35,019 nt of DNA, from contig CAZAOK010000035.1 in assembly GCA_964486725.1 (NCBI GenBank), positions 1-35,019 of the forward strand. The letters run 5' to 3'. Position numbers and translations under genes: made by a program. The notes under the pieces are model-generated. The model was not told where the DNA came from. It saw only the letters and a list, made by a program, of their open reading frames with translations, and ran no database searches. Shown here piece after piece: positions 1 through 6,696 of this stretch. This stretch comes from M55B154 sp964486725 (GTDB lineage Bacteria > Spirochaetota > UBA4802 > UB4802). Every line of letters starts with the position of its first letter. Within the stretch, counting starts at the first letter, position 1.

Positions 1-83
1 AGCCAAATCAGATAATGTATTTAATACTGCAAACTATTCTGTTTCCTTTATCCATATCCCCCGATCCGATTTGTGGGTAGAAG

Positions 84-113
84 TCAGCCCCACGGGGGGA
101 TACAGGGGGCTGA
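84..113. other. Short hairpin in the 1-286 gene-free stretch
   Basis: The arms TCAGCCCC (84-91) and GGGGCTGA (106-113) are perfect inverted repeats around a 14-nt loop. No T-run follows on either strand, so this is not a clear terminator. It lies downstream of the restriction endonuclease gene. Apart from this and the repeat fragment at 167-214, I see no gene in 1-286; an upstream gene may end outside the window. Confidence 0.3.
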
Positions 114-166
114 TAGACTGATTATATCACTGGTCACATGAATGTAACCCGGAATTTAAATCACTC

Positions 167-214
167 CCCCGCAAAGGCGAAAGGGGCGCAGAAGACGCAG
201 AGAGTTGGTCAATA
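167..214 (+). repeat. Fragment of dispersed GCGCAAAG/CGCAGAG repeat (left of R-M cassette)
   Basis: This stretch has CGCAAAGGCG and CGCAGAGAG (196-204), the vocabulary of the palindromic element at 2963-3135. CGCAGAGAG recurs in inverted orientation at 2047-2055, on the far side of the restriction-modification genes. It looks like one arm of a repeat that was separated from the other arm. Confidence 0.5.
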
Positions 215-286
215 CGGGATTATTGCTTTGTTTTGCAAAATATTCGATTGTTGTAAGGTATAAAGAGTTTACAGGGTAAATAATAT

Positions 287-1033
287 TTATTTTGATTTAG
301 AGTTTAATTTGACTATTTTTTCCCACAATATATTTCCATTTGAATCGCAATACTCATTTAAAATGTCTCTGGTAAAAATATTTACAACCTTATCATATTC
401 TTCATAAAACTGAAGATTCTTCTTTTTAGCGTTGTGCCCAAGAGGTTCGATAATTTCAATATACAATTCAGGATCACCTGAAATGAGTTCCCAGAATTTC
501 TGTCCACATAATTTATAGTAACTCCCATTTGCTTTATACATAGTCCTTTCAACTGTTCTGCCGTAACAACAACCATTCACTGCGACAGGATCGAGATCTG
601 ACCCGGAAGTTTTTAAAGTTCTTCTTGCAGCATTGAAATCTGCAACCATATCTTTTATCTGACCAGAATTACCCCAGTTAGGTCCTGATTTTATTGATAC
701 AATATATAGTTGACTATTTTTATCGAACTCCAGGTCTATACCCCTGATCCCTGATTTACGACCACCGTACACTTTAGAGTTTATAAATATTGCCAACCCT
801 TCCAGAAAATTACCAAATATTCCTTCCTCCTGTGAAGAAAGATGCGCGTCAAGCAAAGCCTTTACAAGATCTTCACCAGTGTTTATATTTTTAGCCTTAA
901 AAAGATAAGGATTTTTTCGTTCTAAGAACTTAATCAGTTTTGCATTCTTTAAATTTTCTATCCGCTTATTATGAAAATCATCAATATTATTCTGTATATA
1001 ATCAATAATATCATCATATGAAATATCAGCCAT
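287..1033 (-). CDS. Type II restriction endonuclease, PmeII-like
   Basis: A 248-aa protein that resembles what I recall of the PmeII-type family of type II restriction endonucleases. Visible landmarks are the segment FGNFLEGLAIFIN near residue 75-87 and a PD-(D/E)XK-like core: GIDLEF near residue 98-103, followed by an SIKSGPNWGNS segment, where the Asp and Lys would be metal and catalytic residues. The start overlaps the end of the upstream methyltransferase gene by 8 bases, so the two are probably cotranscribed with the methylase made first. The gene is clearly AT-rich compared with the chromosome further right, which suggests recent transfer. Recognition sequence cannot be read from the protein. 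The nuclease assignment is fairly firm from context and core; the exact family is from memory. Confidence 0.72.
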   Translation of the reverse strand: MADISYDDIIDYIQNNIDDFHNKRIENLKNAKLIKFLERKNPYLFKAKNINTGEDLVKALLDAHLSSQEEGIFGNFLEGLAIFINSKVYGGRKSGIRGIDLEFDKNSQLYIVSIKSGPNWGNSGQIKDMVADFNAARRTLKTSGSDLDPVAVNGCCYGRTVERTMYKANGSYYKLCGQKFWELISGDPELYIEIIEPLGHNAKKKNLQFYEEYDKVVNIFTRDILNEYCDSNGNILWEKIVKLNSKSK

Positions 1034-1874
1034 ATTTCTTTTTCTTCTCCATTACCAGATATTCTTTCTGTGGGATTTTCCCCCTTGCCATATCAACATA
1101 TTCAGGAACAATCTCAATACCTACAGAATTTCTTCTTAAAGAGTGGGCTGCTTCACAAGTTGTACCTGAACCTGAAAAAGGATCAAGTACCCAGTCAAAT
1201 TCTTTCGTAAAAAGCTTAATAAACCATTCGGGTAATGATTTTGGGAAAGTCGCACTATGATTTTTATTTGATGTTTCAGTTGCCAGGTGTAAAACATTTG
1301 AAGGGTAGGCCATCTTCCTTCCCACCCAGTTTGATATATTTTTACCAAATCCACTTTCAACCTGAGAGTTGTAACGTTTTATATCATTCTTTCCGAGATT
1401 TTTTAGCCTGGTTTTTGCCCAATCTCCCATTGGCACCATCACATCTTCCTGGTACATGTTAAATTTTCTATTTTTATTAAATTGCAAACATCTTTCCCAG
1501 GCATCACGAAACCTGTTTGGCCATTTCCCGGGATGACAATTCTTTTTATGCCAGATAAACTCCTCAGTCCACAGCCAACCCTGTCGCTTCATCTCAAGTA
1601 TCAACTCGATAACATATGTATGCCGTTCACCATTCATAACTTTTTCTTTTATATTTAATATGAATGTTCCAGTTGGTTTTAATACCCGCAGAAACTCCTC
1701 AGTCCTTGGTAAGAACCACTTTACATATTCATCAGGATGGATACCGCCATATGTATTTTTACGACTATCAGCATATGGTGGAGATGTTACAATCAAATCA
1801 AAAAAATTATCTGGATAGCTCTTTAATACATCAAGACAATCACCACAAAGAATATCGGTGTTTAATTTTTTCAT
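1026..1874 (-). CDS. Site-specific DNA methyltransferase (N4-cytosine or N6-adenine, beta class)
   Basis: A 282-aa AdoMet-dependent DNA methyltransferase. The catalytic motif TSPPYADSRKN lies near residues 30-40 and precedes the AdoMet-binding motif LDPFSGSGTTCEAA near residues 230-245; this order defines the beta class. SPPY allows either N4-cytosine or N6-adenine as target. The intervening region with many aromatic and basic residues would be the target recognition part. It is the first gene of a two-gene operon with the endonuclease at 287-1033. The start at 1874 has a GGAG about 8 bases upstream. Its promoter carries a dyad in the spacer (see 1914-1940), a sign of control of R-M expression. 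No separate C-protein gene is present in the cassette. Confidence 0.88.
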   Translation of the reverse strand: MKKLNTDILCGDCLDVLKSYPDNFFDLIVTSPPYADSRKNTYGGIHPDEYVKWFLPRTEEFLRVLKPTGTFILNIKEKVMNGERHTYVIELILEMKRQGWLWTEEFIWHKKNCHPGKWPNRFRDAWERCLQFNKNRKFNMYQEDVMVPMGDWAKTRLKNLGKNDIKRYNSQVESGFGKNISNWVGRKMAYPSNVLHLATETSNKNHSATFPKSLPEWFIKLFTKEFDWVLDPFSGSGTTCEAAHSLRRNSVGIEIVPEYVDMARGKIPQKEYLVMEKKKKYG

Positions 1875-1913
1875 TCAGATAACTCCGTTAATTTAAATAG
1901 CAGAACCGATATT

Positions 1914-1940
1914 ACTATACATGCGTATGCATGTCCACAA
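1914..1940 (-). promoter_or_regulatory. Promoter and operator-like dyad of the R-M operon
   Basis: On the minus strand, TTGTGG (plus 1935-1940) and TATAGT (plus 1914-1919) form -35 and -10 boxes with a 15-bp spacer. The dyad ACATGC-ATAC-GCATGT (1919-1934) fills that spacer almost exactly. A protein bound there would block RNA polymerase. The spacer is shorter than the usual 16-18 bp, which may mean weak or activator-assisted transcription. Confidence 0.5.
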
Positions 1941-2032
1941 TATTTTTGAAAATTATTTATGTCTCTTTATATCTTAATTTAACAACAAAATGTCAATTCA
2001 TATTTAGCCTGAACGTCTTTTTAACCCGTTAC

Positions 2033-2070
2033 CCGTTACTGCTTCTCTCTCTGCGCCTTAGCGATAAACC
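2033..2070 (-). repeat. Fragment of dispersed repeat (right of R-M cassette)
   Basis: It contains CTCTCTGCG (2047-2055), the reverse complement of CGCAGAGAG at 196-204, followed by CCTTAGCGATAAACCCC. A short tandem ACCCGTT precedes it. It appears to be the opposite arm of the element whose other fragment is at 167-214. Confidence 0.45.
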
Positions 2071-2195
2071 CCTTTAAGAAAACAACAATAACTTTTTTTT
2101 ACTTGTGTAAATTTTACTGCGCTTCACAATGGGTAGATACTCGATGCAAATTATTATCGAATTTATCATATTATACAACCCATGGAGGACTTTTT

Positions 2196-2960
2196 ATGAT
2201 CGAACGGAAAATTGAAGATAACGTGTGTATTCTTACACTGAATGACGGCAAGACCAACGCCCTCACCGATACCGTGGTGAAAGACCTGGGAAAGTACGTG
2301 AAAGAAGCCGAGGCAGATGACTCTGTAAAGGGCATCATTCTTACCGGTGAAGGCAAATTCTTCTCATCCGGTTTTGACCTTCCCATGTTTCTCAGCTTTA
2401 AGGACCATGCCGAAGTGTGCGCCTTTTTTGATTTCGAAGAAGAGATACTGAAAGACCTGTTCATGTGCGAAAAACCGGTTATTGCAGCCTTAAACGGCCA
2501 TACCGTTGCCGGGGGAATGATACTTGCCATGGCCTGTGACTACCGTATCATGAAGAACCACCCGAAGATCAAGATAGGCATGAGCGAGATCAAGATCGGC
2601 CTTCCCCTCTCTATTGCCCAGTATAACGTGGTTCGCTTCGGGCTTGACAGCGACAAAAAGTTCAGAGACGTAATGCTTTTCGGCCTGATGGCAGGTGTTG
2701 AGCAGGCAAAGGAAATGGAAATGATCGACGAGATCGTTGAGGAAGACAAGCTGATAGAGCATGCAAAAAACATGATCAATATCTTCAAGAACAACCCGGG
2801 CAATGCCTTTACACCGCTGAAGCTCTGTGTTCGACGGCCTTTTGCCGAACGCATACGAAAAGAGCTTGATGAAGGCTCATGGAAAGAAGGACTGAAATGC
2901 TTCTTCCAGGATGACGTAAGAAAAACACTGGAATTCGTGCAGTCTGCCATGTCAAAGTAG
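2196..2960 (+). CDS. Enoyl-CoA hydratase/isomerase family protein
   Basis: A 254-aa crotonase-fold protein. The start at 2196 is preferred over an in-frame upstream codon at 2103 because GGAGGA sits 6 bases before it. The oxyanion-hole segments are visible as SSGFDLPMF and NGHTVAGGMILAM. The Glu that activates water in hydratases aligns with the E of SEIKIGLPLS. The second catalytic position, Glu164 in rat crotonase, appears to be Asp in the FRDVMLFG segment, so isomerase, hydrolase or another CoA reaction is as likely as classical hydratase activity. The gene stands alone, followed directly by a palindromic repeat element. The substrate is unknown. Confidence 0.82.
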   Translation: MIERKIEDNVCILTLNDGKTNALTDTVVKDLGKYVKEAEADDSVKGIILTGEGKFFSSGFDLPMFLSFKDHAEVCAFFDFEEEILKDLFMCEKPVIAALNGHTVAGGMILAMACDYRIMKNHPKIKIGMSEIKIGLPLSIAQYNVVRFGLDSDKKFRDVMLFGLMAGVEQAKEMEMIDEIVEEDKLIEHAKNMINIFKNNPGNAFTPLKLCVRRPFAERIRKELDEGSWKEGLKCFFQDDVRKTLEFVQSAMSK

Positions 2961-2962
2961 GA

Positions 2963-3135
2963 ACCACAGAGACACAGAGAGACAGGGAAATGAATAAGCA
3001 TGTTTTCCCGCGAAGGGCGCAAAGAATCGCAAAGAGGAAATATTTAATTTAAAAAATATACTATCCTTTTCCTTTTCTTTGCGCCCTTCGCGTACTTCGT
3101 GTCTTTGCGGTAATTTTTTCAGAAACCTCTGTGGT
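2963..3135. repeat. 173-bp palindromic repeat element (MITE/REP-like)
   Basis: The ends are ACCACAGAG (2963-2971) and CTCTGTGGT (3127-3135), a perfect 9-bp inverted repeat. An inner pair, CGCGAAGGGCGCAAAGAA (3009-3026) and its exact complement (3075-3092), gives an 18-bp stem. The AT-rich centre has no coding potential. The element begins three bases after the hydratase stop codon. Related fragments lie at 167-214, 2033-2070, 28614-28713 and 35005-35019. It is a non-coding dispersed element; whether it moves with a helper transposase or is expressed as RNA cannot be told here. Confidence 0.75.
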
Positions 3136-3162
3136 GATCCTTACACGAAAAAAACGCTTGAC

Positions 3163-3190
3163 TTGCGGTTGTTGCGGAAACGACTATATA
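3163..3190 (+). promoter_or_regulatory. Possible promoter of ribH-nusB
   Basis: TTGCGG (3163-3168) and TATATA (3185-3190) are separated by 16 bp. An overlapping TTGACT at 3158-3163 would give a spacer of 21 bp, which is too long. The site lies 40 bases before the ribH start. No FMN riboswitch is recognisable in this short leader. Confidence 0.4.
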
Positions 3191-3229
3191 TAACAGTATA
3201 CGTAAAAAGTTCCACAAATGAGGAAACAC

Positions 3230-3697
3230 ATGAAGGTTATTGAAGGCAAACTTGACGCCTCCGGGCTGAAAATAGCCATTGTTATATCCCGGTTTAATGA
3301 ATTTATAACACAGAAACTCCTGGGTGGTGCTGTTGACTGCCTGAGAAGAAATAACGCGGTAGAAGATGACATCACCGTGGCGTGGGTACCCGGCGCATTC
3401 GAGATTCCCGCCATAACCCGTAAACTTGTTGAATCCGGCAAGTACGACGCCATCATATGCCTGGGAGCTGTTATCCGCGGCTCAACCCCGCATTTTGACT
3501 ATGTTGCCGCAGAGGTATCTAAAGGGGTAGCACAGGTTGGAATCAATGCACCTGTTCCGGTTATTTACGGGGTAATTACCACTGACACCATAGAACAGGC
3601 AATAGAAAGGGCTGGCACCAAGTCGGGCAACAAGGGATTTGATGCCGCCATGTCGGCCATTGAGATGGCACAACTCTATAGTCAGATCAGAAAATAG
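3230..3697 (+). CDS. ribH: 6,7-dimethyl-8-ribityllumazine synthase
   Basis: A 155-aa cytosolic enzyme that condenses 5-amino-6-ribitylaminouracil with 3,4-dihydroxy-2-butanone 4-phosphate, the penultimate step of riboflavin synthesis. Family motifs are present in order: ISRFNEFI near residue 20, WVPGAFEIP near 55, GAVIRGSTPHFDYV near 80-93 with the catalytic His, and NKGFDAAM near the end. An ATG at 3218 is also in frame, but the AGGA at 3221-3224 serves the ATG at 3230, and MKVIEG is the usual N-terminus. It is followed after 9 bases by nusB, a pairing common in bacteria. No other riboflavin gene is in the window. Confidence 0.96.
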   Translation: MKVIEGKLDASGLKIAIVISRFNEFITQKLLGGAVDCLRRNNAVEDDITVAWVPGAFEIPAITRKLVESGKYDAIICLGAVIRGSTPHFDYVAAEVSKGVAQVGINAPVPVIYGVITTDTIEQAIERAGTKSGNKGFDAAMSAIEMAQLYSQIRK

Positions 3698-3706
3698 TTA
3701 CCATAC

Positions 3707-4159
3707 ATGGGACATAGAAGAAAGGCGCGCGAATACGCCCTGCAGGCTCTTTACATGTACGAATCCGTACAGGCGGACATAAACGACCTGCTTCTCCTTG
3801 AATGGGTAGATCGTGATATATCCGAAGATATAAGGGATTTTTCCACCACTCTTATCAAAGGTACTATTGAGAATCTTCCTGAAATTGACGAACTTATTAA
3901 CAGGCATTCCAGGAACTGGAAATTCGAGAGAATCAGCCCTGTTGACAAGTCTATTCTCAGAATATCCATTTATGCCCTTTGCAATATACCATCAATACCA
4001 TACGCGGTAACCATCGATGAAGGTATAGAACTGGCAAAGATGTATGGCGGTGAAAACTCCAGCCAGTTCATAAACGGCATTCTTGATGCCATCAAGAAAA
4101 AAGAGTTACAACCTGGCAAGGAGGAGAGAGCGGGAGGTGACAGCAATAAAGAAAAATAG
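3707..4159 (+). CDS. nusB: Transcription antitermination factor NusB
   Basis: A 150-aa all-helical RNA-binding protein. With S10 (NusE) it binds boxA in rRNA leaders for processive antitermination. The N-terminal arginine-rich stretch GHRRKAREYALQALYMYE and the C-terminal YAVTIDEGIELAKMYGG segment are typical. The length is normal apart from a charged tail of about 15 residues after the last helix. That tail is encoded where the next gene's start lies, so it may be shaped by the overlap. It lies 9 bases after ribH. Confidence 0.95.
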   Translation: MGHRRKAREYALQALYMYESVQADINDLLLLEWVDRDISEDIRDFSTTLIKGTIENLPEIDELINRHSRNWKFERISPVDKSILRISIYALCNIPSIPYAVTIDEGIELAKMYGGENSSQFINGILDAIKKKELQPGKEERAGGDSNKEK

Positions 4160-6170
4160 GTTTTCCCTGTCAGAGGAAAACCAGCAGGAGACCCCTGAAG
4201 GCGTTAAAACCAACAGGTTCAACATATCCGGGGCGGGAAAGAAAAAACTTCATCCCGCCATTATCCCCGCCATTGTAGCGGCAGTAGCCGTGGCAGCATT
4301 AATAGTGGTAACCCTTGTATACAGGGAACCACCGTCATTTCTTTCTTCATCACGCGTTTCAAAAGACGATCTCTTTCTCTCAAAAGGCGATACCAGGGAA
4401 GCCCCTGGTAAAGAATTTTCCAATCCCCGGTTGCGGCAGGGCATACAGAGTTATGAAAAAAAATTCTACAGGGATGCCATTGCAGAGTTCACCGGCGTAG
4501 TTCAATCGGATGCACCTGATAAAGAAAAAGCCATTGCCCTCACCTACATGGGAATGATATACGATGAGCAGGGAGATACCGCAAAAGCCATTGAAAGTTA
4601 TACCCGCGCATTAAAATATAATTCCGAAAGCGGCTCAGCCCTGAAAAATCTTGCCATTGCCCACAGGCACCGAGGCGATTATTCAAAAGCCCTGGGGGCC
4701 ATAGATGAAGCACTTGAACAGTATCCTGATACTTTCGACTACCTGCTGCTAAAAGGGAACATTCTTTACGAGATGGATAACTACGAAAAAGCGGTACAGG
4801 CCTACCGGATGGCAATCGATGCTGAGAATAGCAGTCCTTCGGCACATTACAATATGGCACTTGCATTGCAGAAGTCAGGCGACGAGGTGTCAGCAATAGA
4901 TTATCTCAAGAAAGCAGGGTCTATTGACCAGTCAGGGAATATAGCTTCCATGGCATACGGAAGGCTTGGCACCATTTTTACCAAGCGCGGAGATTATCAG
5001 CTTGCCGAGAAGTACCTGTCCATGGCAGCAAAGATTGATCCGGCAGAACCCCTTTTTCATTACAATCTTGGAATTACATACCTGAAGCAGGATAATCCGC
5101 AAAAAGCACTGGAGTCTTTTCACAAGGCAGAAGCCCTCGGGGTAAAAGACGAAAATCTACTGGAAAACCTGGGGGAAGCCTACGCTTCCCTTCAACAGTA
5201 CGATAAAAGCCTGGAAGTCTATGAACGGCTCAAACCATTGCAGGAAAACAACGTAAGAATACTTTCCCGTATTGCTGAGCTGTATTACCGCAAAGGTGAA
5301 CTTGACAGGGCCTATGACTATTACAAGAAGATAACCACCCTCGAACCGGCATCAGAGAATGCACGTATCGCCTATCTCAACATGGGAAATATTCTGGATG
5401 ACCAGCAGCAGTTCAGGGATGCCATCGACGCATACCAGAAGGCGCTATCCATCGATCCGAAAGATGACACGGCACTGTACAACCTGGGTATCGCCTATGA
5501 TCATGCGGGCATCCCTGAGAAAGCTGTTGAAACATGGAACAGGGCGGCAAGCCTTAACCCGGATAAGCCGGGACCACTACTTGCCATTGCCAACATGTAC
5601 TACGAGGGGGGACATTACAACCAGGCAATGGATGAATATGTCCGCATACTAAGGAGATGGCCAAATATACAGGAAGCGCAGTTCAAGCTGGGAACCATCT
5701 ACTACAGGAAAAACCAGCCGGATTATGCTATTGACGCCTTCAACAGGGTGATCGAAATACAGGGGGATAATGAGCTTGCCCGTAAGGCCTATATAAACAA
5801 GGGGGTCATTCTTGCCAACAGGGAAACCGACGAATCACTCGACCAGGCACGCCAGTCTATACAAAAAGCACTGCTTATAAAGCCCGGCGATCCACAGGCG
5901 CTTTTATCGATGGGCACAATCCTGATGCAAAAAAATATGTACGATGACGCCATAGAACTTTTTCACCAGGCATTACAGGCTACAAACGACGAGACCCTTA
6001 TGGCAGAATCTTATCATAATCTCGGGAAATGTCACTACAAGAAAGAAAACTACAAGAAATCCCTTCAATTCTTCACCCAGTCACTGGAACTTGATCCTTC
6101 AAGGGAAGATACCAGGATAAACAGGAAGGTGACGATGGAAGCGTATGAAAAAGAACTTTCCATGGATTAG
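4137..6170 (+). CDS. Membrane-anchored TPR-repeat protein
   Basis: A 677-aa protein with a short basic cytoplasmic N-terminus, one transmembrane segment near residues 38-63 rich in Ala, Val and Ile, a linker, and then tetratricopeptide repeats over nearly all of the rest, at least a dozen units. Repeat signatures such as ALYNLGIAYDHAG and AHYNMALALQKSG recur about every 34-36 residues. The start is taken as GTG 4137, with AAGGAGG at 4118-4124 upstream; this overlaps nusB by 23 bases. An in-frame ATG at 4083 has no good site. The TPR part probably lies in the periplasm as a protein-binding scaffold. The partner is unknown. Confidence 0.85.
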   Translation: MTAIKKNRFSLSEENQQETPEGVKTNRFNISGAGKKKLHPAIIPAIVAAVAVAALIVVTLVYREPPSFLSSSRVSKDDLFLSKGDTREAPGKEFSNPRLRQGIQSYEKKFYRDAIAEFTGVVQSDAPDKEKAIALTYMGMIYDEQGDTAKAIESYTRALKYNSESGSALKNLAIAHRHRGDYSKALGAIDEALEQYPDTFDYLLLKGNILYEMDNYEKAVQAYRMAIDAENSSPSAHYNMALALQKSGDEVSAIDYLKKAGSIDQSGNIASMAYGRLGTIFTKRGDYQLAEKYLSMAAKIDPAEPLFHYNLGITYLKQDNPQKALESFHKAEALGVKDENLLENLGEAYASLQQYDKSLEVYERLKPLQENNVRILSRIAELYYRKGELDRAYDYYKKITTLEPASENARIAYLNMGNILDDQQQFRDAIDAYQKALSIDPKDDTALYNLGIAYDHAGIPEKAVETWNRAASLNPDKPGPLLAIANMYYEGGHYNQAMDEYVRILRRWPNIQEAQFKLGTIYYRKNQPDYAIDAFNRVIEIQGDNELARKAYINKGVILANRETDESLDQARQSIQKALLIKPGDPQALLSMGTILMQKNMYDDAIELFHQALQATNDETLMAESYHNLGKCHYKKENYKKSLQFFTQSLELDPSREDTRINRKVTMEAYEKELSMD

Positions 6171-6184
6171 ATGGACGACAGAAC

Positions 6185-6685
6185 ATGAGCGAAGACTACC
6201 CGGAAATACCAGAATACATAAAACAGTTGATGGAATCAGGAGAGAAGATTGACCAGATCCGTCTTGACAGGGAAGGAAACTGGTTTCATGAAGGAGAACC
6301 CTTTATCAACCAGAGAATTATCGATTTTTTCAACCGCTCAATTGATGTAACCGCGGAGGGCCAGTATGTCATTCATTACGGTGACTTTGTATATCCAATC
6401 GAAGTTGAAGACACCCCTCTTTTTGTCACCGGAGTTCGTATTGAAGGGTTCAGTTTTTTTGAAAAAATCTTTATCACCCTTTCATCAGGTGAAGAAGAAG
6501 AGCTTGATGAAACAACCCTGCACTACAAACAACCGGAAGGACTCTACTGCAGGGTAAGAAATGGACGCATGCCCGCGAAGTTTAAGCGGTCCCCGTCATT
6601 TCAGCTGCTTGAGCGCCTGCAGGAGACCGACGACATCTACTATCTAACCATCAAGGGCAACAAGATTGTCCTGGAAGAAAAATAA
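6185..6685 (+). CDS. DUF1285-like protein
   Basis: A 166-aa soluble, acidic protein without signal peptide. The segment IRLDREGNWFHEGEPFINQR near residues 25-45, followed by a YPIEVEDTPLFVTGV stretch, resembles DUF1285 proteins, whose biochemical role is not established as far as I know. It starts 14 bases after the TPR gene and probably belongs to the same transcript. It ends 11 bases from the convergent priA gene; no clear terminator hairpin separates the two. The assignment to DUF1285 is by motif memory and is moderate. Confidence 0.65.
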   Translation: MSEDYPEIPEYIKQLMESGEKIDQIRLDREGNWFHEGEPFINQRIIDFFNRSIDVTAEGQYVIHYGDFVYPIEVEDTPLFVTGVRIEGFSFFEKIFITLSSGEEEELDETTLHYKQPEGLYCRVRNGRMPAKFKRSPSFQLLERLQETDDIYYLTIKGNKIVLEEK

Positions 6686-6696
6686 TTTTTTAGAAC

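Larger units (their letters stand above)
1875..2195. other. Intergenic region between divergent methylase and hydratase genes
   Basis: About 320 bases between the divergent genes. It holds the R-M promoter and dyad (1914-1940), a repeat fragment (2033-2070), and an AT-rich leader before the hydratase gene with a strong ribosome binding site GGAGGA (2184-2189). No convincing additional gene is seen. Confidence 0.5.

Noticed and set aside
2540..3022. 160-codon open frame on the minus strand
   Set aside because: Antisense to the enoyl-CoA hydratase gene and Ser-rich as expected for a shadow frame.
2963..3135. CRISPR array or tRNA-like structure
   Set aside because: The repeat words are inverted arms of a single element, not regularly spaced direct repeats, and no tRNA T-loop or anticodon arm is present.
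3136..3229. FMN riboswitch before ribH
   Set aside because: The leader is short and lacks the conserved RFN element sequence; much of the region upstream is the repeat element.
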